Source: DHVE2 group archaeon (GTDB lineage Archaea > Thermoplasmatota > Thermoplasmata > Thermoplasmatales > Aciduliprofundaceae). Taken from it: DNA of 64,000 nucleotides. Below are positions 25,574 to 34,323 of this stretch, piece after piece (the stretch's first letter is position 1; the number at the start of each line of letters is the position of its first letter). Where the stretch lies: contig JALVVV010000055.1 of assembly GCA_027023265.1 (NCBI GenBank), positions 83,907-147,906 on the forward strand. The letters run 5' to 3'. The notes below the pieces were generated by a model. The model ran no database searches. It had not been told where the DNA came from and worked only from the letters and a program-made list of their open reading frames with translations. The position numbers were made by a program, and so were the translations under genes.

Positions 25574-25899
25574 AGTCCCACCTTTTTTACGTACTCCATC
25601 CACCTTTTTTTATCATCAATTTCGCTGGATGCCCGGTAATCTTTCAGAAACATGACGCATCTTCTTAATATAAGCGCTTTTTCCACCAGGCACTCTGGCA
25701 CGTCGTTCATTTCTCTTATTTTTTTTCTAATTTCTTCGTACAGAGCAGAGTACTTTGCAAGCATCTTCTCCTTATTTCCCTGTGTGATATCTTCTTTAAT
25801 GTGGTATTTCACATCCTCAATTTCTATTTCTTCGGGAATTTCAACGGTTACAACATTTGACAAATCGTCAATTTTTTTAAGTGCTTCTTCTTTTTTCAT
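25570..25899 (-). CDS. Unknown small helical protein
   Basis: The 109-residue charged protein is predicted mostly helical after a short strand (NVVTVEIPEEIEIEDVKYHI). It has two cysteines (C76 region in VPECLVEKALILRRCVMF) not arranged as a metal site. It overlaps both neighbours by 4 nt (RuvC-like upstream, deacetylase downstream), so it is certainly expressed with them. I do not recognise a family. Confidence 0.62.
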   Translation of the reverse strand: MKKEEALKKIDDLSNVVTVEIPEEIEIEDVKYHIKEDITQGNKEKMLAKYSALYEEIRKKIREMNDVPECLVEKALILRRCVMFLKDYRASSEIDDKKRWMEYVKKVGL

Positions 25900-26609
25900 T
25901 TATGCACCCTTGTTATTTTTATTGCTTCGTTTAAACTTATTTCACCCATAGCAACTTTTTTTGCAAGTTCTCTGCTAATCGTTATCCGCCCTTCGCTCTC
26001 TATTCTGCTCTTTCTTTGGATATCTCGTAAATATCCTTCTCTAATGATGGTGTTTATTTTTCCGTGTATCCTCTTTCCCCTCGAAAAAGCAATGTTTTTA
26101 GCTGCTTCAGGGTCCCTGTTTGTTATGGTTGTAGTTGTATTTTTTTCATTTACCAGTTCTATGTCATATGAATCAACAAGAGAATTTACAATTTTGTTTC
26201 TATTCACTATGTCTCCGTTTCCAACTCTAATGGTGATTTTTGCCGGACTGTATCCTTTATTTATATTATCTATTGTTTTTCTTACACTTGCCGTGTTGCT
26301 CAATTGCATCTTTTCCACTACATATCCGTCCCCGACAACAGCTATTCCCGGCTTTGGACCGGGGTCAATGCCCACAATTATTCTTTGAAATCTTTTTCTT
26401 CCGTATTTGTAAGGTATTACTCTCCTGAGCGCTGTTTCCTCGTCATGAATAACAATCGCCGGAAAACTACGTTCTACATCACTTAAAATCGGCCCATTGA
26501 AATCTATGGTACGATTTGTAATTATAAATTCAATTCCCCTGTTTTTTAGGGTATTCATAACCCTGAATTCCAGTCTTTTGTCTTCAAACATCAGTCCAAC
26601 CTTCACCAC
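25896..26609 (-). CDS. RNase H-like/RuvC-like archaeal protein
   Basis: The 237-residue protein has a central RIIVGIDPGPKPGIAVVGDGYVVEKM segment, the first strand pair and catalytic Asp of RNase H-fold nucleases of the RuvC/YqgF type, then a 'xKITIRVGNGDxxNRxKIVNSL' strand and 'YDIELVNEKNTTTT' before a RDPEAAKNIAFSRG helix where other acidic residues could complete the site. An N-terminal domain of some 75 residues looks like a response-fold (LEFRVMNTLKNRGIEFIITN). The C-terminus has a short helix-turn-helix-like part (ISRELAKKVAMGEISLNEAIKI). Start is GTG at 26609 with a TATA-like box about 26 nt upstream. Nuclease activity is inference. Confidence 0.7.
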   Translation of the reverse strand: MVKVGLMFEDKRLEFRVMNTLKNRGIEFIITNRTIDFNGPILSDVERSFPAIVIHDEETALRRVIPYKYGRKRFQRIIVGIDPGPKPGIAVVGDGYVVEKMQLSNTASVRKTIDNINKGYSPAKITIRVGNGDIVNRNKIVNSLVDSYDIELVNEKNTTTTITNRDPEAAKNIAFSRGKRIHGKINTIIREGYLRDIQRKSRIESEGRITISRELAKKVAMGEISLNEAIKITRVHK

Positions 26610-26815
26610 CCAAAAATATGTCTTTTCAATATTTATATTTAGCGGTTAAATGATGAGCACCGATATTCTTCGTTTTTCTGCATTCTCTTTTTGTTTTTCC
26701 TCAAATTTGCAGGATGTTGGAGGCAATATAGCGTAATGCTACTCTTGCGAAGAAAACATAATATACTACGGCTCAATAAACGAACATAATTTCGACAATA
26801 GTCACGGGTGGTACC
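26610..26815. other. Divergent intergenic promoter region
   Basis: These 206 bases separate the divergent RuvC-like and carboxyltransferase genes. AT-rich TATA-like sequence lies at about 26625-26640 for the minus strand and ATAATATACTA at about 26758-26768 for the plus strand. I see no gene or RNA structure in the middle. Confidence 0.5.
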
Positions 26816-28342
26816 ATGCTTGATGAGATGAGAAAAAAGGCTATGTTGGGTGGTGGAAAAGACAGAATAAGGAAGCAGCATGAGAAGGGTAAGTTAACTG
26901 CAAGGGAGAGATTAGAAAAACTTCTTGACGAAGGTACATTTGTGGAAATAGGCGTGTTTGGGCAGTCACGTGCTACTGATTTTGGTATGGATAAAAAAAG
27001 GTATTTTGGAGATGGAGTGGTTACAGGATACGGTACCATAAACGGGCGCCTTGTTTTTGTTTATGCGCAGGATTTTACCGTTTTGGGAGGTTCTCTTGGA
27101 GAGCTTCAAGCTGAAAAGATTGCTCGTGTGCAGGACCTTGCGATGAAAAATGGGGCGCCACTTATTGGAATAAATGATTCCGGGGGTGCACGTATACAGG
27201 AGGGTGTTGATTCGCTTAAGGGATACGGTGAAATCTTTTACAGAAACACCATGGCAAGCGGAGTGGTGCCGCAGATTGCGGTGATAATGGGTCCGAGTGC
27301 TGGAGGAGCGGTGTACTCCCCTGCGATAATGGATTTTGTAGTGATGGTGGATAAAACATCGCATATGTTTATAACTGGTCCTCAGGTTATAAAATCAGTA
27401 ACTGGCGAGGATATTGATTTTGAGGGGCTTGGTGGTGCCATGGTTCATAATTCTAAGAGCGGCAACGCACATCTAATCGCCAAGAGCGATGAAGAAGCAC
27501 TGTTTCTTGTTAGAAAGCTTTTAGAGTATTTGCCCCAAAATAACGTAGAAGACCCGCCGTTGGTGGACACAGGAGATGTTCCCGACAGAATGGATTATCA
27601 TCTGGATAGCATAATTCCTGAAGACCCAAAAAAATCATACAATGTGTATGATGTAATATCTACTGTTTTCGATAAAAATTCTTTCTTTGAGATACATCCT
27701 CTATTTGCGAGAAACATAGTTGTTGGTTTTGCAAGGTTGAATGGAAAGAGCGTTGGGGTTGTGGCTAATCAGCCAGCGGTGTATGCAGGTGTTTTGGATA
27801 TAGATGCCAGTGATAAAGCCGCTCGTTTTGTCAGGTTCTGTGACTCTTTTAATATCCCTGTGATAACCCTGGTTGATGTTCCCGGGTACATGCCCGGTGT
27901 TTCGCAGGAACATGGTGGAATTATAAGACACGGTGCAAAATTGCTCTACGCGTACAGCGAGGCAACGGTTCCTAAGATTACTGTAATCATGCGCAAGGCG
28001 TATGGTGGTGCATATATTGCCATGGGTTCAAAGCATCTCCGTGCAGATGTGGTTTATGCGTGGCCCAACGCGGAGATTGCCGTCATGGGTCCGGAAGGTG
28101 CGGTGAACATAGTTTTCCGGAGAGAGATTGCTAACAGCGATGACCCTGAAACACGGCGCGTAGAATTGATTAAAGAGTATCGCGATAAGTTTGCCAATCC
28201 GTATGTTGCCGCTTCCAGATTATACGTGGACGATGTGATATATCCGCATGAGACGAGAGTTAGATTGATTCAGGCTCTGAACATGCTGGAGAACAAAAGA
28301 GAAGATAGACCTATGAAAAAGCACGGAAATATTCCTTTATGA
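26816..28342 (+). CDS. mmdA: Acyl-CoA carboxyltransferase subunit (methylmalonyl-CoA decarboxylase alpha / propionyl-CoA carboxylase beta)
   Basis: The 508-residue protein is a biotin-dependent carboxyltransferase with duplicated crotonase folds: N-domain GINDSGGARIQEGVDSLKGYG and GPSAGGAVYSPAIMDF, C-domain DVPGYMPGVSQEHGGIIRHGAKLLYAYSEATVPK and RKAYGGAYIAM. Such subunits occur both in propionyl-CoA carboxylase and in sodium-pumping methylmalonyl-CoA decarboxylase. A small delta-like protein and a biotin carrier follow, but neither a biotin carboxylase nor the membrane beta subunit is in the window, so the direction of the reaction stays open. SD-like GGGTGGT precedes the ATG. Confidence 0.92.
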   Translation: MLDEMRKKAMLGGGKDRIRKQHEKGKLTARERLEKLLDEGTFVEIGVFGQSRATDFGMDKKRYFGDGVVTGYGTINGRLVFVYAQDFTVLGGSLGELQAEKIARVQDLAMKNGAPLIGINDSGGARIQEGVDSLKGYGEIFYRNTMASGVVPQIAVIMGPSAGGAVYSPAIMDFVVMVDKTSHMFITGPQVIKSVTGEDIDFEGLGGAMVHNSKSGNAHLIAKSDEEALFLVRKLLEYLPQNNVEDPPLVDTGDVPDRMDYHLDSIIPEDPKKSYNVYDVISTVFDKNSFFEIHPLFARNIVVGFARLNGKSVGVVANQPAVYAGVLDIDASDKAARFVRFCDSFNIPVITLVDVPGYMPGVSQEHGGIIRHGAKLLYAYSEATVPKITVIMRKAYGGAYIAMGSKHLRADVVYAWPNAEIAVMGPEGAVNIVFRREIANSDDPETRRVELIKEYRDKFANPYVAASRLYVDDVIYPHETRVRLIQALNMLENKREDRPMKKHGNIPL

Positions 28343-28437
28343 GGGGTGTTTATGTTTCCTTATTTTTTGTCAAGTGGATTTTTTGAGGGGGATAACTTTA
28401 ATAAACCAGGATTTCATGGTCAAAGGAGGTATGTTGC

Positions 28438-28590
28438 ATGAGCAAAATTAAAACTGATGTTTCCCCGGAGGAGCTGGCTGCGATAACGGCAGCTTTGCAC
28501 CAGTATCTAAAGGGAAAGGCGTTTAGAATAATTTCCGTAAAACCATCTCCTTGGAAGTATTATGGAAGGATAATGAGTATGAGGCGATGA
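28438..28590 (+). CDS. mmdD: 50-residue delta/OadG-like subunit of the biotin-dependent complex
   Basis: A short frame starts at ATG 28438, nine bases after a strong GGAGGT Shine-Dalgarno (about 28424-28429), and ends at TGA 28590 overlapping the next start as ATGA. Its 50 residues run VSPEELAAITAALHQYLKG, then FRIISVKPSPWKYYGR. This matches the conserved end of MmdD/OadG-type small subunits ('aaisaalaaYl ... SPWK.aGR') but lacks the N-terminal membrane helix. Placement between carboxyltransferase and biotin carrier, coupling and SD all support a real gene that is easily missed because of its size. Confidence 0.75.
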   Translation: MSKIKTDVSPEELAAITAALHQYLKGKAFRIISVKPSPWKYYGRIMSMRR

Positions 28591-28961
28591 GAATGCGAAA
28601 GTTTAGAGTGGTTGTTAATGGAAAAGAGTATGTAGTGGAAGTGGAGGAAATTGGTTACTCTGCAAACGCAGATGGGGAAAATATTCGCACAGAACAGGTA
28701 TCTACCAATAAAATTGAGGGTTCTGTATCTCATCCTGCTAAATCTTCAGATGGCGAAGTGCTTGCGCCCATGCCCGGAAAGATAGTATCTTTGATGGTCA
28801 ACAAGGGCGATTCTGTTAAAGAGGGACAAGTGGTTGCTATCTTGGAAGCCATGAAAATGGAAAATGAAATTCAGGCACCAAAGGGTGGAGTTGTGGTTGA
28901 TGTCAGGGTTTCTAAAGGCGCAAACGTGAATCGCGGGGATGTTTTGTTGGTTATAGAATGA
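28587..28961 (+). CDS. mmdC: Biotin carboxyl carrier protein (gamma subunit)
   Basis: The 124-residue protein starts with a small strand domain (RKFRVVVNGKEYVVEV), has a flexible linker and ends with a biotinyl domain: VLAPMPGKIVSLMVNKGDSV and the biotinylation motif LEAMKMENE, with the acceptor Lys at about residue 90. It carries CO2 as carboxybiotin between active sites. ATG 28587 overlaps the delta-like stop codon and is preferred over the in-frame ATG 28551, which would overlap that gene by 40 nt. Confidence 0.93.
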   Translation: MRMRKFRVVVNGKEYVVEVEEIGYSANADGENIRTEQVSTNKIEGSVSHPAKSSDGEVLAPMPGKIVSLMVNKGDSVKEGQVVAILEAMKMENEIQAPKGGVVVDVRVSKGANVNRGDVLLVIE

Positions 28962-29068
28962 GTTTTAATTGATTATTTTTCTATATCTTCTCTCCACGGT
29001 ATCTATTACGGGCATCGTGTTTACACTTATTTGGTAAAGATTATAATGATGCCCATTATTACAGAATT

Positions 29069-29692
29069 ATGAAAATTCTTGCCCTTGCAGACATACATGG
29101 ACGCGAAGATGTTGGCTACATGGCTCAGGAGCTTTACGGAATTCACGATTTTGATTTGGTGGTTATTGCAGGGGATATTACCAATTTTGGGCCAGGGGTG
29201 ATTGCGGAACATATTTTAGATGCAATGCCCACCGCTGTGATGGCCGTGCCAGGTAACTGTGATCCAGTTGATGTTGTTAATGCAATAGATACCAGTGGGG
29301 CAATAAACCTTCATTTCAGGAGCAAGGACTTCCGCGGTTATACTTTTGCAGGGGTGGGGGGAGTCAATTCAGGTTTTAACATGGGCATTACTTTTTTGGA
29401 TGAAGATGCACAAAAATTTTTGAGTGGTTTTAAAAAAGGTATTTTTGTGGTTCATCAGCCACCTTACGGCATTTTTGACAGGGTATCGGGTGGCAGGCAC
29501 GTTGGAAGTCGGGGGATAATGAAAGCGGTGAAATTAGCTAATCCGGAGTTAGTTATAAGCGGTCATGTGCATGAGGATAGGGGGTATGCTAAATTCGGGA
29601 ATACTATTTTTGTAAATCCCGGACCTGCGCGAGATGGATACGCGGCGTTAATTGATTTGAAGAGTAAAACTGTGAATATGCTCGAAAGATAA
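29069..29692 (+). CDS. Calcineurin-like metallophosphoesterase (YfcE/Icc type)
   Basis: The 207-residue protein has the five metal-binding blocks of the family: ADIHGRED (D8, H10), IAGDITNFG, VPGNCDP (in place of GNHD), VVHQPPYG and SGHVHEDRG, plus NPGPARDG near the end. Length and compactness fit the archaeal MJ0936/YfcE-like phosphodiesterases, which hydrolyse model phosphodiesters; the natural substrate is unknown. It is probably monocistronic, with 52 nt to the next gene. Confidence 0.88.
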   Translation: MKILALADIHGREDVGYMAQELYGIHDFDLVVIAGDITNFGPGVIAEHILDAMPTAVMAVPGNCDPVDVVNAIDTSGAINLHFRSKDFRGYTFAGVGGVNSGFNMGITFLDEDAQKFLSGFKKGIFVVHQPPYGIFDRVSGGRHVGSRGIMKAVKLANPELVISGHVHEDRGYAKFGNTIFVNPGPARDGYAALIDLKSKTVNMLER

Positions 29693-29744
29693 TAAGCAAA
29701 AATTTCATATTCTATGAAAAATATACCCCTTTGGAGGTATACAT

Positions 29745-30530
29745 ATGAGCGGTGAGGATATTGGTGACCTTAGCATGTTAGATCAGGTGCAGTCTATTTT
29801 AGCTAAAGTTAAGCAAGAAGCAGAGGAATTAAAGAAGCGTAAGGCGGAATTGGAGAAGATGGAAGAGGATTTGAAACACAAGGAAGAAGCTTTAACTGAG
29901 AGAGAGAAAGAGTTAAATGAAAAGGAGAAGTCATTAGATAAAAAAAGTGCTGAACTGGAAGAGTACTCCAAGAGCATTGGGAAAAAGGAGAGTGAGTTAA
30001 ACGCTAAGATGGAGGAACTGAACAGGAGGATTTCCGCTTTAACTGCTGCTGAGGCCACCTTGAAGGAGTACGAAGAGGGCATAAAGGGTCTTAAGCAAAG
30101 TATGGAAGAAAAGATGAAAGCTCTGCAAGATTTTGAAAAGTATGTGAAAGATACTATTGATTCTGTAGTTCAAAAAGAGCAGGAGGTTATTGGGCAGGGT
30201 TTGAATGTTGCCGAGTTGGAGAGTTCTCTTACCGAGTTGAAGGATAAAATGTTCAAATCTATTCAAGCACTTAACGGTGAAATAACAGTTAGTCCTCAAG
30301 AGGTTACTTCCGAGAATAAAGTAGAAGAGAAGGCTGCTAAAAAAGAAGAGCAAAAGGGATCCAAGGAGGAGAAGAAGGAAAGCGATAAGCAGGAAAATCA
30401 GTATGAAGTCGTGGTAGTGGATGGTGAGGAGTTTATAAAATGTCCACAGTGTGGTACGCTGAACTCCAAGGATGCTATAATGTGCTATAACTGCGGGTAT
30501 GTATTCAAGCCTGAGGAACTTGGAGAGTAG
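29745..30530 (+). CDS. Coiled-coil protein with C-terminal zinc ribbon
   Basis: The 261-residue protein is a long charged coiled coil (about 8-175, repeats of K/E with Leu heptads, LEKMEEDLKHKEEALTERE), followed by a Lys/Glu-rich linker (about 190-225) and a C-terminal zinc ribbon with C233, C236, C247, C250 (IKCPQCGTLNSKDAIMCYNCGYVF). A GGAGGT SD is well placed before the ATG. Such proteins may be structural or chromatin/RNA-associated, but I cannot assign a function. The ribbon resembles those ending the SPFH protein at 4829-6013. Confidence 0.72.
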   Translation: MSGEDIGDLSMLDQVQSILAKVKQEAEELKKRKAELEKMEEDLKHKEEALTEREKELNEKEKSLDKKSAELEEYSKSIGKKESELNAKMEELNRRISALTAAEATLKEYEEGIKGLKQSMEEKMKALQDFEKYVKDTIDSVVQKEQEVIGQGLNVAELESSLTELKDKMFKSIQALNGEITVSPQEVTSENKVEEKAAKKEEQKGSKEEKKESDKQENQYEVVVVDGEEFIKCPQCGTLNSKDAIMCYNCGYVFKPEELGE

Positions 30531-30569
30531 TTTCAAAAACTATTTTATCTTTCATTTTATTTCCCACCG

Positions 30570-31739
30570 GTGAAAAGACAGAGCCTGTATTTTGCTATAC
30601 TTTTGCTCCCGCTGCTTGGAGGAGTTGCTTCTAAGCTACTTAGGGTTATAATTGCATTCTCACTAAGGTCAGTTGGTGTCTCTGTATTTGATATCACTTT
30701 GCTTTCCTCCTCGTTTATGCTGTCCCGCGCTTTGTTTTCCCCTATCATGGGTAGGTGGGCAGACAGGGGATTTAAAAGGCATCTCATAATTGCAATGGGC
30801 TTTGCTGGGTTGCTTATCGATTCGCAGCTTTATTTCCATGTGTCTTATTATGGTATACTTACCTTGAGGGTTTTGGACGGTATCTTCAGCGCCATGGTTT
30901 GGCCTACCATGCAGGCAATAGTCCATTTTTCTTCTCCGAGTAAATTAAAAGCTAGAATTATGAGTATGTATTTTATAATGGGGTCTGTTGGCATGTCTCT
31001 TGGTTATGTTATTTATTCTTACCTGGTGGGTGATATTTTTTACGGATTGATTTTAATAGCTATGGTTTATTCTGTGGAGATATCTATGGTGTATTTTGTA
31101 AAAGATGTTGATAACCCTTTTTCTGACACGGGTAAGAAATCACACAGGAGTACGGTAAAGAAAAGAAATATTAATGTTCCTTTGTTAGGTATGACTTTTA
31201 TGTTTGGTATGTATCTTTCACTTGGGAACGAGGTGCTGCTTTTTTATCTTGCGGAAAATATGGGATTTGGGAAAGTAGATGCCACAAGATTGTTATTTTT
31301 TGGAGTGATAGTGGCCATGTTGGGAAGCATACTTTTCGGGCATATAGCAGATAAAAAGGGATTTTTAAAATCTCTGTTATTTCTCGGAATTATCACTCCT
31401 GTATCTGCTCTTTTAATATCTTTTAATTCTGTTTACCTTGTTGTAGCAGGTGTTTTCCTGTTTTTTATTTCTGGTAGAGGATTCACTCCCATTTCAAGAA
31501 GTTTTACAGCCAGTTTTGGAAAAGACGTGGGCACTTCTTTGGGATTTGTAAACCTTGCCTCTAATTTTGGGTCAATGACCGGGCCACTGTTGGGTGGATA
31601 CCTTATGGATTTTTTTGGAGCTAAAAAGTTTTATTTTTTGAACATGGCTGCCATTGCCTATTTGATAATAGGAACGGGAGTTGCGCTAAGTGTTATGGTA
31701 TTTTCCCGTTCCCAAGCTCATGTAATCTCTCAGACATAA
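30570..31739 (+). CDS. Major facilitator superfamily transporter
   Basis: The 389-residue protein has about 12 hydrophobic helices and the MFS loop 2-3 motif in GRWADRGFKRHL, with a weaker repeat in the second half (FGHIADKKGFLKSL). A central basic loop (TGKKSHRSTVKKRN) separates the two six-helix halves. Substrate cannot be predicted; drug-efflux or metabolite permeases share this plan. The start is GTG at 30570. Its last 47 bases overlap the convergent phosphopantothenate synthesis gene. Confidence 0.82.
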   Translation: MKRQSLYFAILLLPLLGGVASKLLRVIIAFSLRSVGVSVFDITLLSSSFMLSRALFSPIMGRWADRGFKRHLIIAMGFAGLLIDSQLYFHVSYYGILTLRVLDGIFSAMVWPTMQAIVHFSSPSKLKARIMSMYFIMGSVGMSLGYVIYSYLVGDIFYGLILIAMVYSVEISMVYFVKDVDNPFSDTGKKSHRSTVKKRNINVPLLGMTFMFGMYLSLGNEVLLFYLAENMGFGKVDATRLLFFGVIVAMLGSILFGHIADKKGFLKSLLFLGIITPVSALLISFNSVYLVVAGVFLFFISGRGFTPISRSFTASFGKDVGTSLGFVNLASNFGSMTGPLLGGYLMDFFGAKKFYFLNMAAIAYLIIGTGVALSVMVFSRSQAHVISQT

Positions 31740-32448
31740 AGGAAAGCGCATCTTCTATAATCTTGTTATTTTTGTAATTTTGGAGTGTTTCTTTAGCTGT
31801 TTCTTTATTCATGTCTGCTAGCTTAATCATATTCTTTAAAGCTCTCGTTAGCTCGTCCACTATCGTTATGTTTGCAGTAGTTGCAGTTCTTGACATGGGA
31901 TTTAAATCTATTGTAATCACGTATTTTCCCATTTCTCTGAGTGCTTTAGTTCTATCTCCATCCTCGAGGGGGATGAGGATAGTATCAGCAGAATATATGC
32001 CTTCATAAGTGCACAGTGCTCTGGCGTGATCCAGTCCTCTTATTCTTGCGTCAGGCTTCTCACCCAATATTTCTAAACCTCTTTCTCTGAACAAATCCAC
32101 AATCTTTTTTATTCTTTCCTCTGTGCGATAAAATAAGTTAGCTTCCACTTTCATGTTCAGCCTCTTTGCAAGTTCTATTACCTCGTCTGCTGCCAGAGCG
32201 GCGACGTTTCCGTTTACTGAAAAAACAGGATTTTCAGAGAGCAATAGTTTAGCAACAGCAGCCCTCTCTGCTACCAGTGCAAACTCGTTGGTCTTTTCTC
32301 CAAGAATGTAGTCAAATGCCTCTCCTCTGCCATGGGCAATTAGCCCTGCATGAGCAACTATACCTGCTTTAAAACCATCTATTATTTTTTCTCTTTTTAT
32401 AAGTGATTCGTATCTTGGGTGTGTTTTTGGAATTTTAAAACTTGTCAT
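31693..32448 (-). CDS. 4-phosphopantoate--beta-alanine ligase (archaeal phosphopantothenate synthetase)
   Basis: The 251-residue protein belongs to the archaeal family that makes 4'-phosphopantothenate from 4-phosphopantoate and beta-alanine using ATP, replacing bacterial PanC plus pantothenate kinase in CoA synthesis. Markers are HPRYESLIKREKI, GLIAHGRGEAFDYILGE, SVNGNVAALAADEV, and the C-terminal DLNPMSRTATTANITIVDE. Length is typical. It follows the RecJ-like gene by 12 nt. The C-terminal end runs antiparallel into the MFS gene, a 47-nt tail-to-tail overlap. Confidence 0.92.
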   Translation of the reverse strand: MTSFKIPKTHPRYESLIKREKIIDGFKAGIVAHAGLIAHGRGEAFDYILGEKTNEFALVAERAAVAKLLLSENPVFSVNGNVAALAADEVIELAKRLNMKVEANLFYRTEERIKKIVDLFRERGLEILGEKPDARIRGLDHARALCTYEGIYSADTILIPLEDGDRTKALREMGKYVITIDLNPMSRTATTANITIVDELTRALKNMIKLADMNKETAKETLQNYKNNKIIEDALSFMSERLHELGNGKIP

Positions 32449-32460
32449 GGTGGTGCTAAT

Positions 32461-33741
32461 CTACTTTGAAGATATACATTTTTCTATTTCTTTATCCACG
32501 ATCTCTAAAAATTGTTTCTCAGAATCAATCGGTATATTTGCGCCTGCAGCCACATTATGTCCGCCACCTCTTCCTCCAACAACGTTGGCAGCCTTGTTCA
32601 TTATCTTTCCTATGTTTACCTTATCAGACATGCTTCTGTGCAACCTTGCAGAGATGCTTATGGTATCCACATCAATATGAAGCGCAAGAGTTGCCTTTGA
32701 CGGATTTAAGAGATATATTGTTGCTATTGATGACACTGTGCTTGCTAAATATGAGGATTTTGTGTAAAAGTACTGTATGTATTTAGTCTCTTTCAAATTG
32801 TCCAGCATGTTGTACATCTCCTCTATAACTTCTGCTCGGTAGTCTTTTCTGAGGATTTCCATCCTTTCCTTATTTTCCTGTTCCCCAAGTATGTATGCCA
32901 TAGCAATGCTTTGATTATCCGTCCTGCACGCTGCATCTATTAATTCGGTAAGGTACCTTATGCTTCCTCCAAATTTAAAGTCCAGGTCAACTATGTACTT
33001 GCCTGCCTCTGGGATTTTGCTGTGCTTGACTAAATTAAGGGACAAGTAAGAACCAAGCCTGACTTTTTCCTCATCAGTTAAATCGGTTATATTTTTTCCA
33101 GGGTCTATTCCAAGCATATTTAGTGATTTTTTTACACCCTCTCTGTTTCCCGACAATCCTACGTAAAATGGTTCCACTGAGTAAAATAGGGCATCTCCTA
33201 TGTTACCAAAAAGAGTCATATCGAATTGGGGCTCAATCTTTATCTTGTTTATGATCTCTTTATTCAAGCCCACAGGGCCAATATTTTGAAGGTACTGTTT
33301 GTCTCCAAGTATTCCTGCAAGGAAGCAGTGGGCGTACTCTTCATTGTCTGCTAAAAGATATGCCATGGTTGTGGCAGTTGCCTCAATTGCACCATCGTAT
33401 CCGAACAGATGCGGATTTATGTGAATAACCTTATCTGAGTCCCCCGGTGGCTGATGATGGTCCAAAATTATTACTTTTCCATCTAACTCATTTATGAGCG
33501 CAGACCCCATATCTGTGATTATGACATATTCCTCATTTTTTACAATTTTCAGAATTTCGTCCCTGTTCATGTTTCTAAAGAAGCTTATGTGAAACTTTTT
33601 TCCTTTTTCTTGGAGATATAACGCAACTATTCCCGCTGAACATACACCATCTACGTCATAATGTGTTAAAATACGAAAAAAGTCCCCCTCCTCTATGAGT
33701 TTTCTTGCTTTATCAAGGCGATTATCTAATGTGTCCATCAC
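32461..33741 (-). CDS. DHH-family RecJ-like nuclease/phosphoesterase
   Basis: The 426-residue protein has the DHH motifs [35 protein letters not shown] and a C-terminal DHHA1 domain ending [15 protein letters not shown]. This is the archaeal RecJ-homologue family; members include the GINS-associated nuclease that joins the archaeal replicative helicase and RNA-processing relatives. Co-transcription with ribosomal protein S15 (4-nt overlap) is a conserved archaeal arrangement. Which RecJ paralogue this is cannot be settled from the window alone. Confidence 0.88.
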   Translation of the reverse strand: MMDTLDNRLDKARKLIEEGDFFRILTHYDVDGVCSAGIVALYLQEKGKKFHISFFRNMNRDEILKIVKNEEYVIITDMGSALINELDGKVIILDHHQPPGDSDKVIHINPHLFGYDGAIEATATTMAYLLADNEEYAHCFLAGILGDKQYLQNIGPVGLNKEIINKIKIEPQFDMTLFGNIGDALFYSVEPFYVGLSGNREGVKKSLNMLGIDPGKNITDLTDEEKVRLGSYLSLNLVKHSKIPEAGKYIVDLDFKFGGSIRYLTELIDAACRTDNQSIAMAYILGEQENKERMEILRKDYRAEVIEEMYNMLDNLKETKYIQYFYTKSSYLASTVSSIATIYLLNPSKATLALHIDVDTISISARLHRSMSDKVNIGKIMNKAANVVGGRGGGHNVAAGANIPIDSEKQFLEIVDKEIEKCISSK

Positions 33742-34193
33742 CTCACCAGTAGCTCAGCGTCTTTTATGCTGTATTTCCAATCGGCAGGTAACTTGCCTAC
33801 TTTCTTGTAATATTTCATTAGTCTCCTTATTTTGGATTCCACAAGCTGCAACCCTCTCTTGTTTCCCAAATCTTTTGGGTGCGCTTGAAGATGGTTGTTA
33901 ATCCTGACTGCCTTTCTCATAAGCGCCATGAGATCTTCCGGTATTTGAGGTGCCAAATCATTCTCTTTCAATATGTCGCCGATGCTCTTTCCAGTTACTA
34001 ACTTTACATCTGGAACCCCGTACTGGTCTCTAAGTATAGTTCCAATCATAGCCTGACTGTGCCCTTCCTTTGCCAGCTCTACTACTTTGGACAATACCTC
34101 CTCACTGCTCATGGGCACCCAATCGGGCTTTTCCACACGAAATGGCTTGTTTGAACCTGACTGACCTTTTCTCCTGGCGTGAATCCTTCCCAT
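33738..34193 (-). CDS. rps15: 30S ribosomal protein S15
   Basis: The 151-residue archaeal/eukaryotic S15 (uS15, eukaryotic S13) has the long N-terminal extension [14 protein letters not shown] and [18 protein letters not shown], then the 16S-binding helical bundle ([39 protein letters not shown]). It heads an operon with the RecJ-like nuclease and phosphopantothenate synthetase. A TATA-like AT-rich region lies upstream at about 34250-34270. Confidence 0.96.
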   Translation of the reverse strand: MGRIHARRKGQSGSNKPFRVEKPDWVPMSSEEVLSKVVELAKEGHSQAMIGTILRDQYGVPDVKLVTGKSIGDILKENDLAPQIPEDLMALMRKAVRINNHLQAHPKDLGNKRGLQLVESKIRRLMKYYKKVGKLPADWKYSIKDAELLVR

Positions 34194-34323
34194 ATTAAGT
34201 CACCTGTTTTCGCTTAATAACATCACATACTTAAAACTTATCGCTCTTTACTCTTTAAATATGGCTTTTCTATATTTAATTATTCACGAAAATTTTAAAT
34301 AGCCCCATAACCATGTATTACTT

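Noticed and set aside
26639-26881. Minus-strand open frame in the divergent gap
   Set aside because: Low-complexity translation overlapping the carboxyltransferase start; no SD or family pattern.
28343-28437. Extra short gene between carboxyltransferase and delta-like genes
   Set aside because: An ATG at 28351 opens only a few codons without family resemblance; nothing supports it beyond leader and SD of the next gene.
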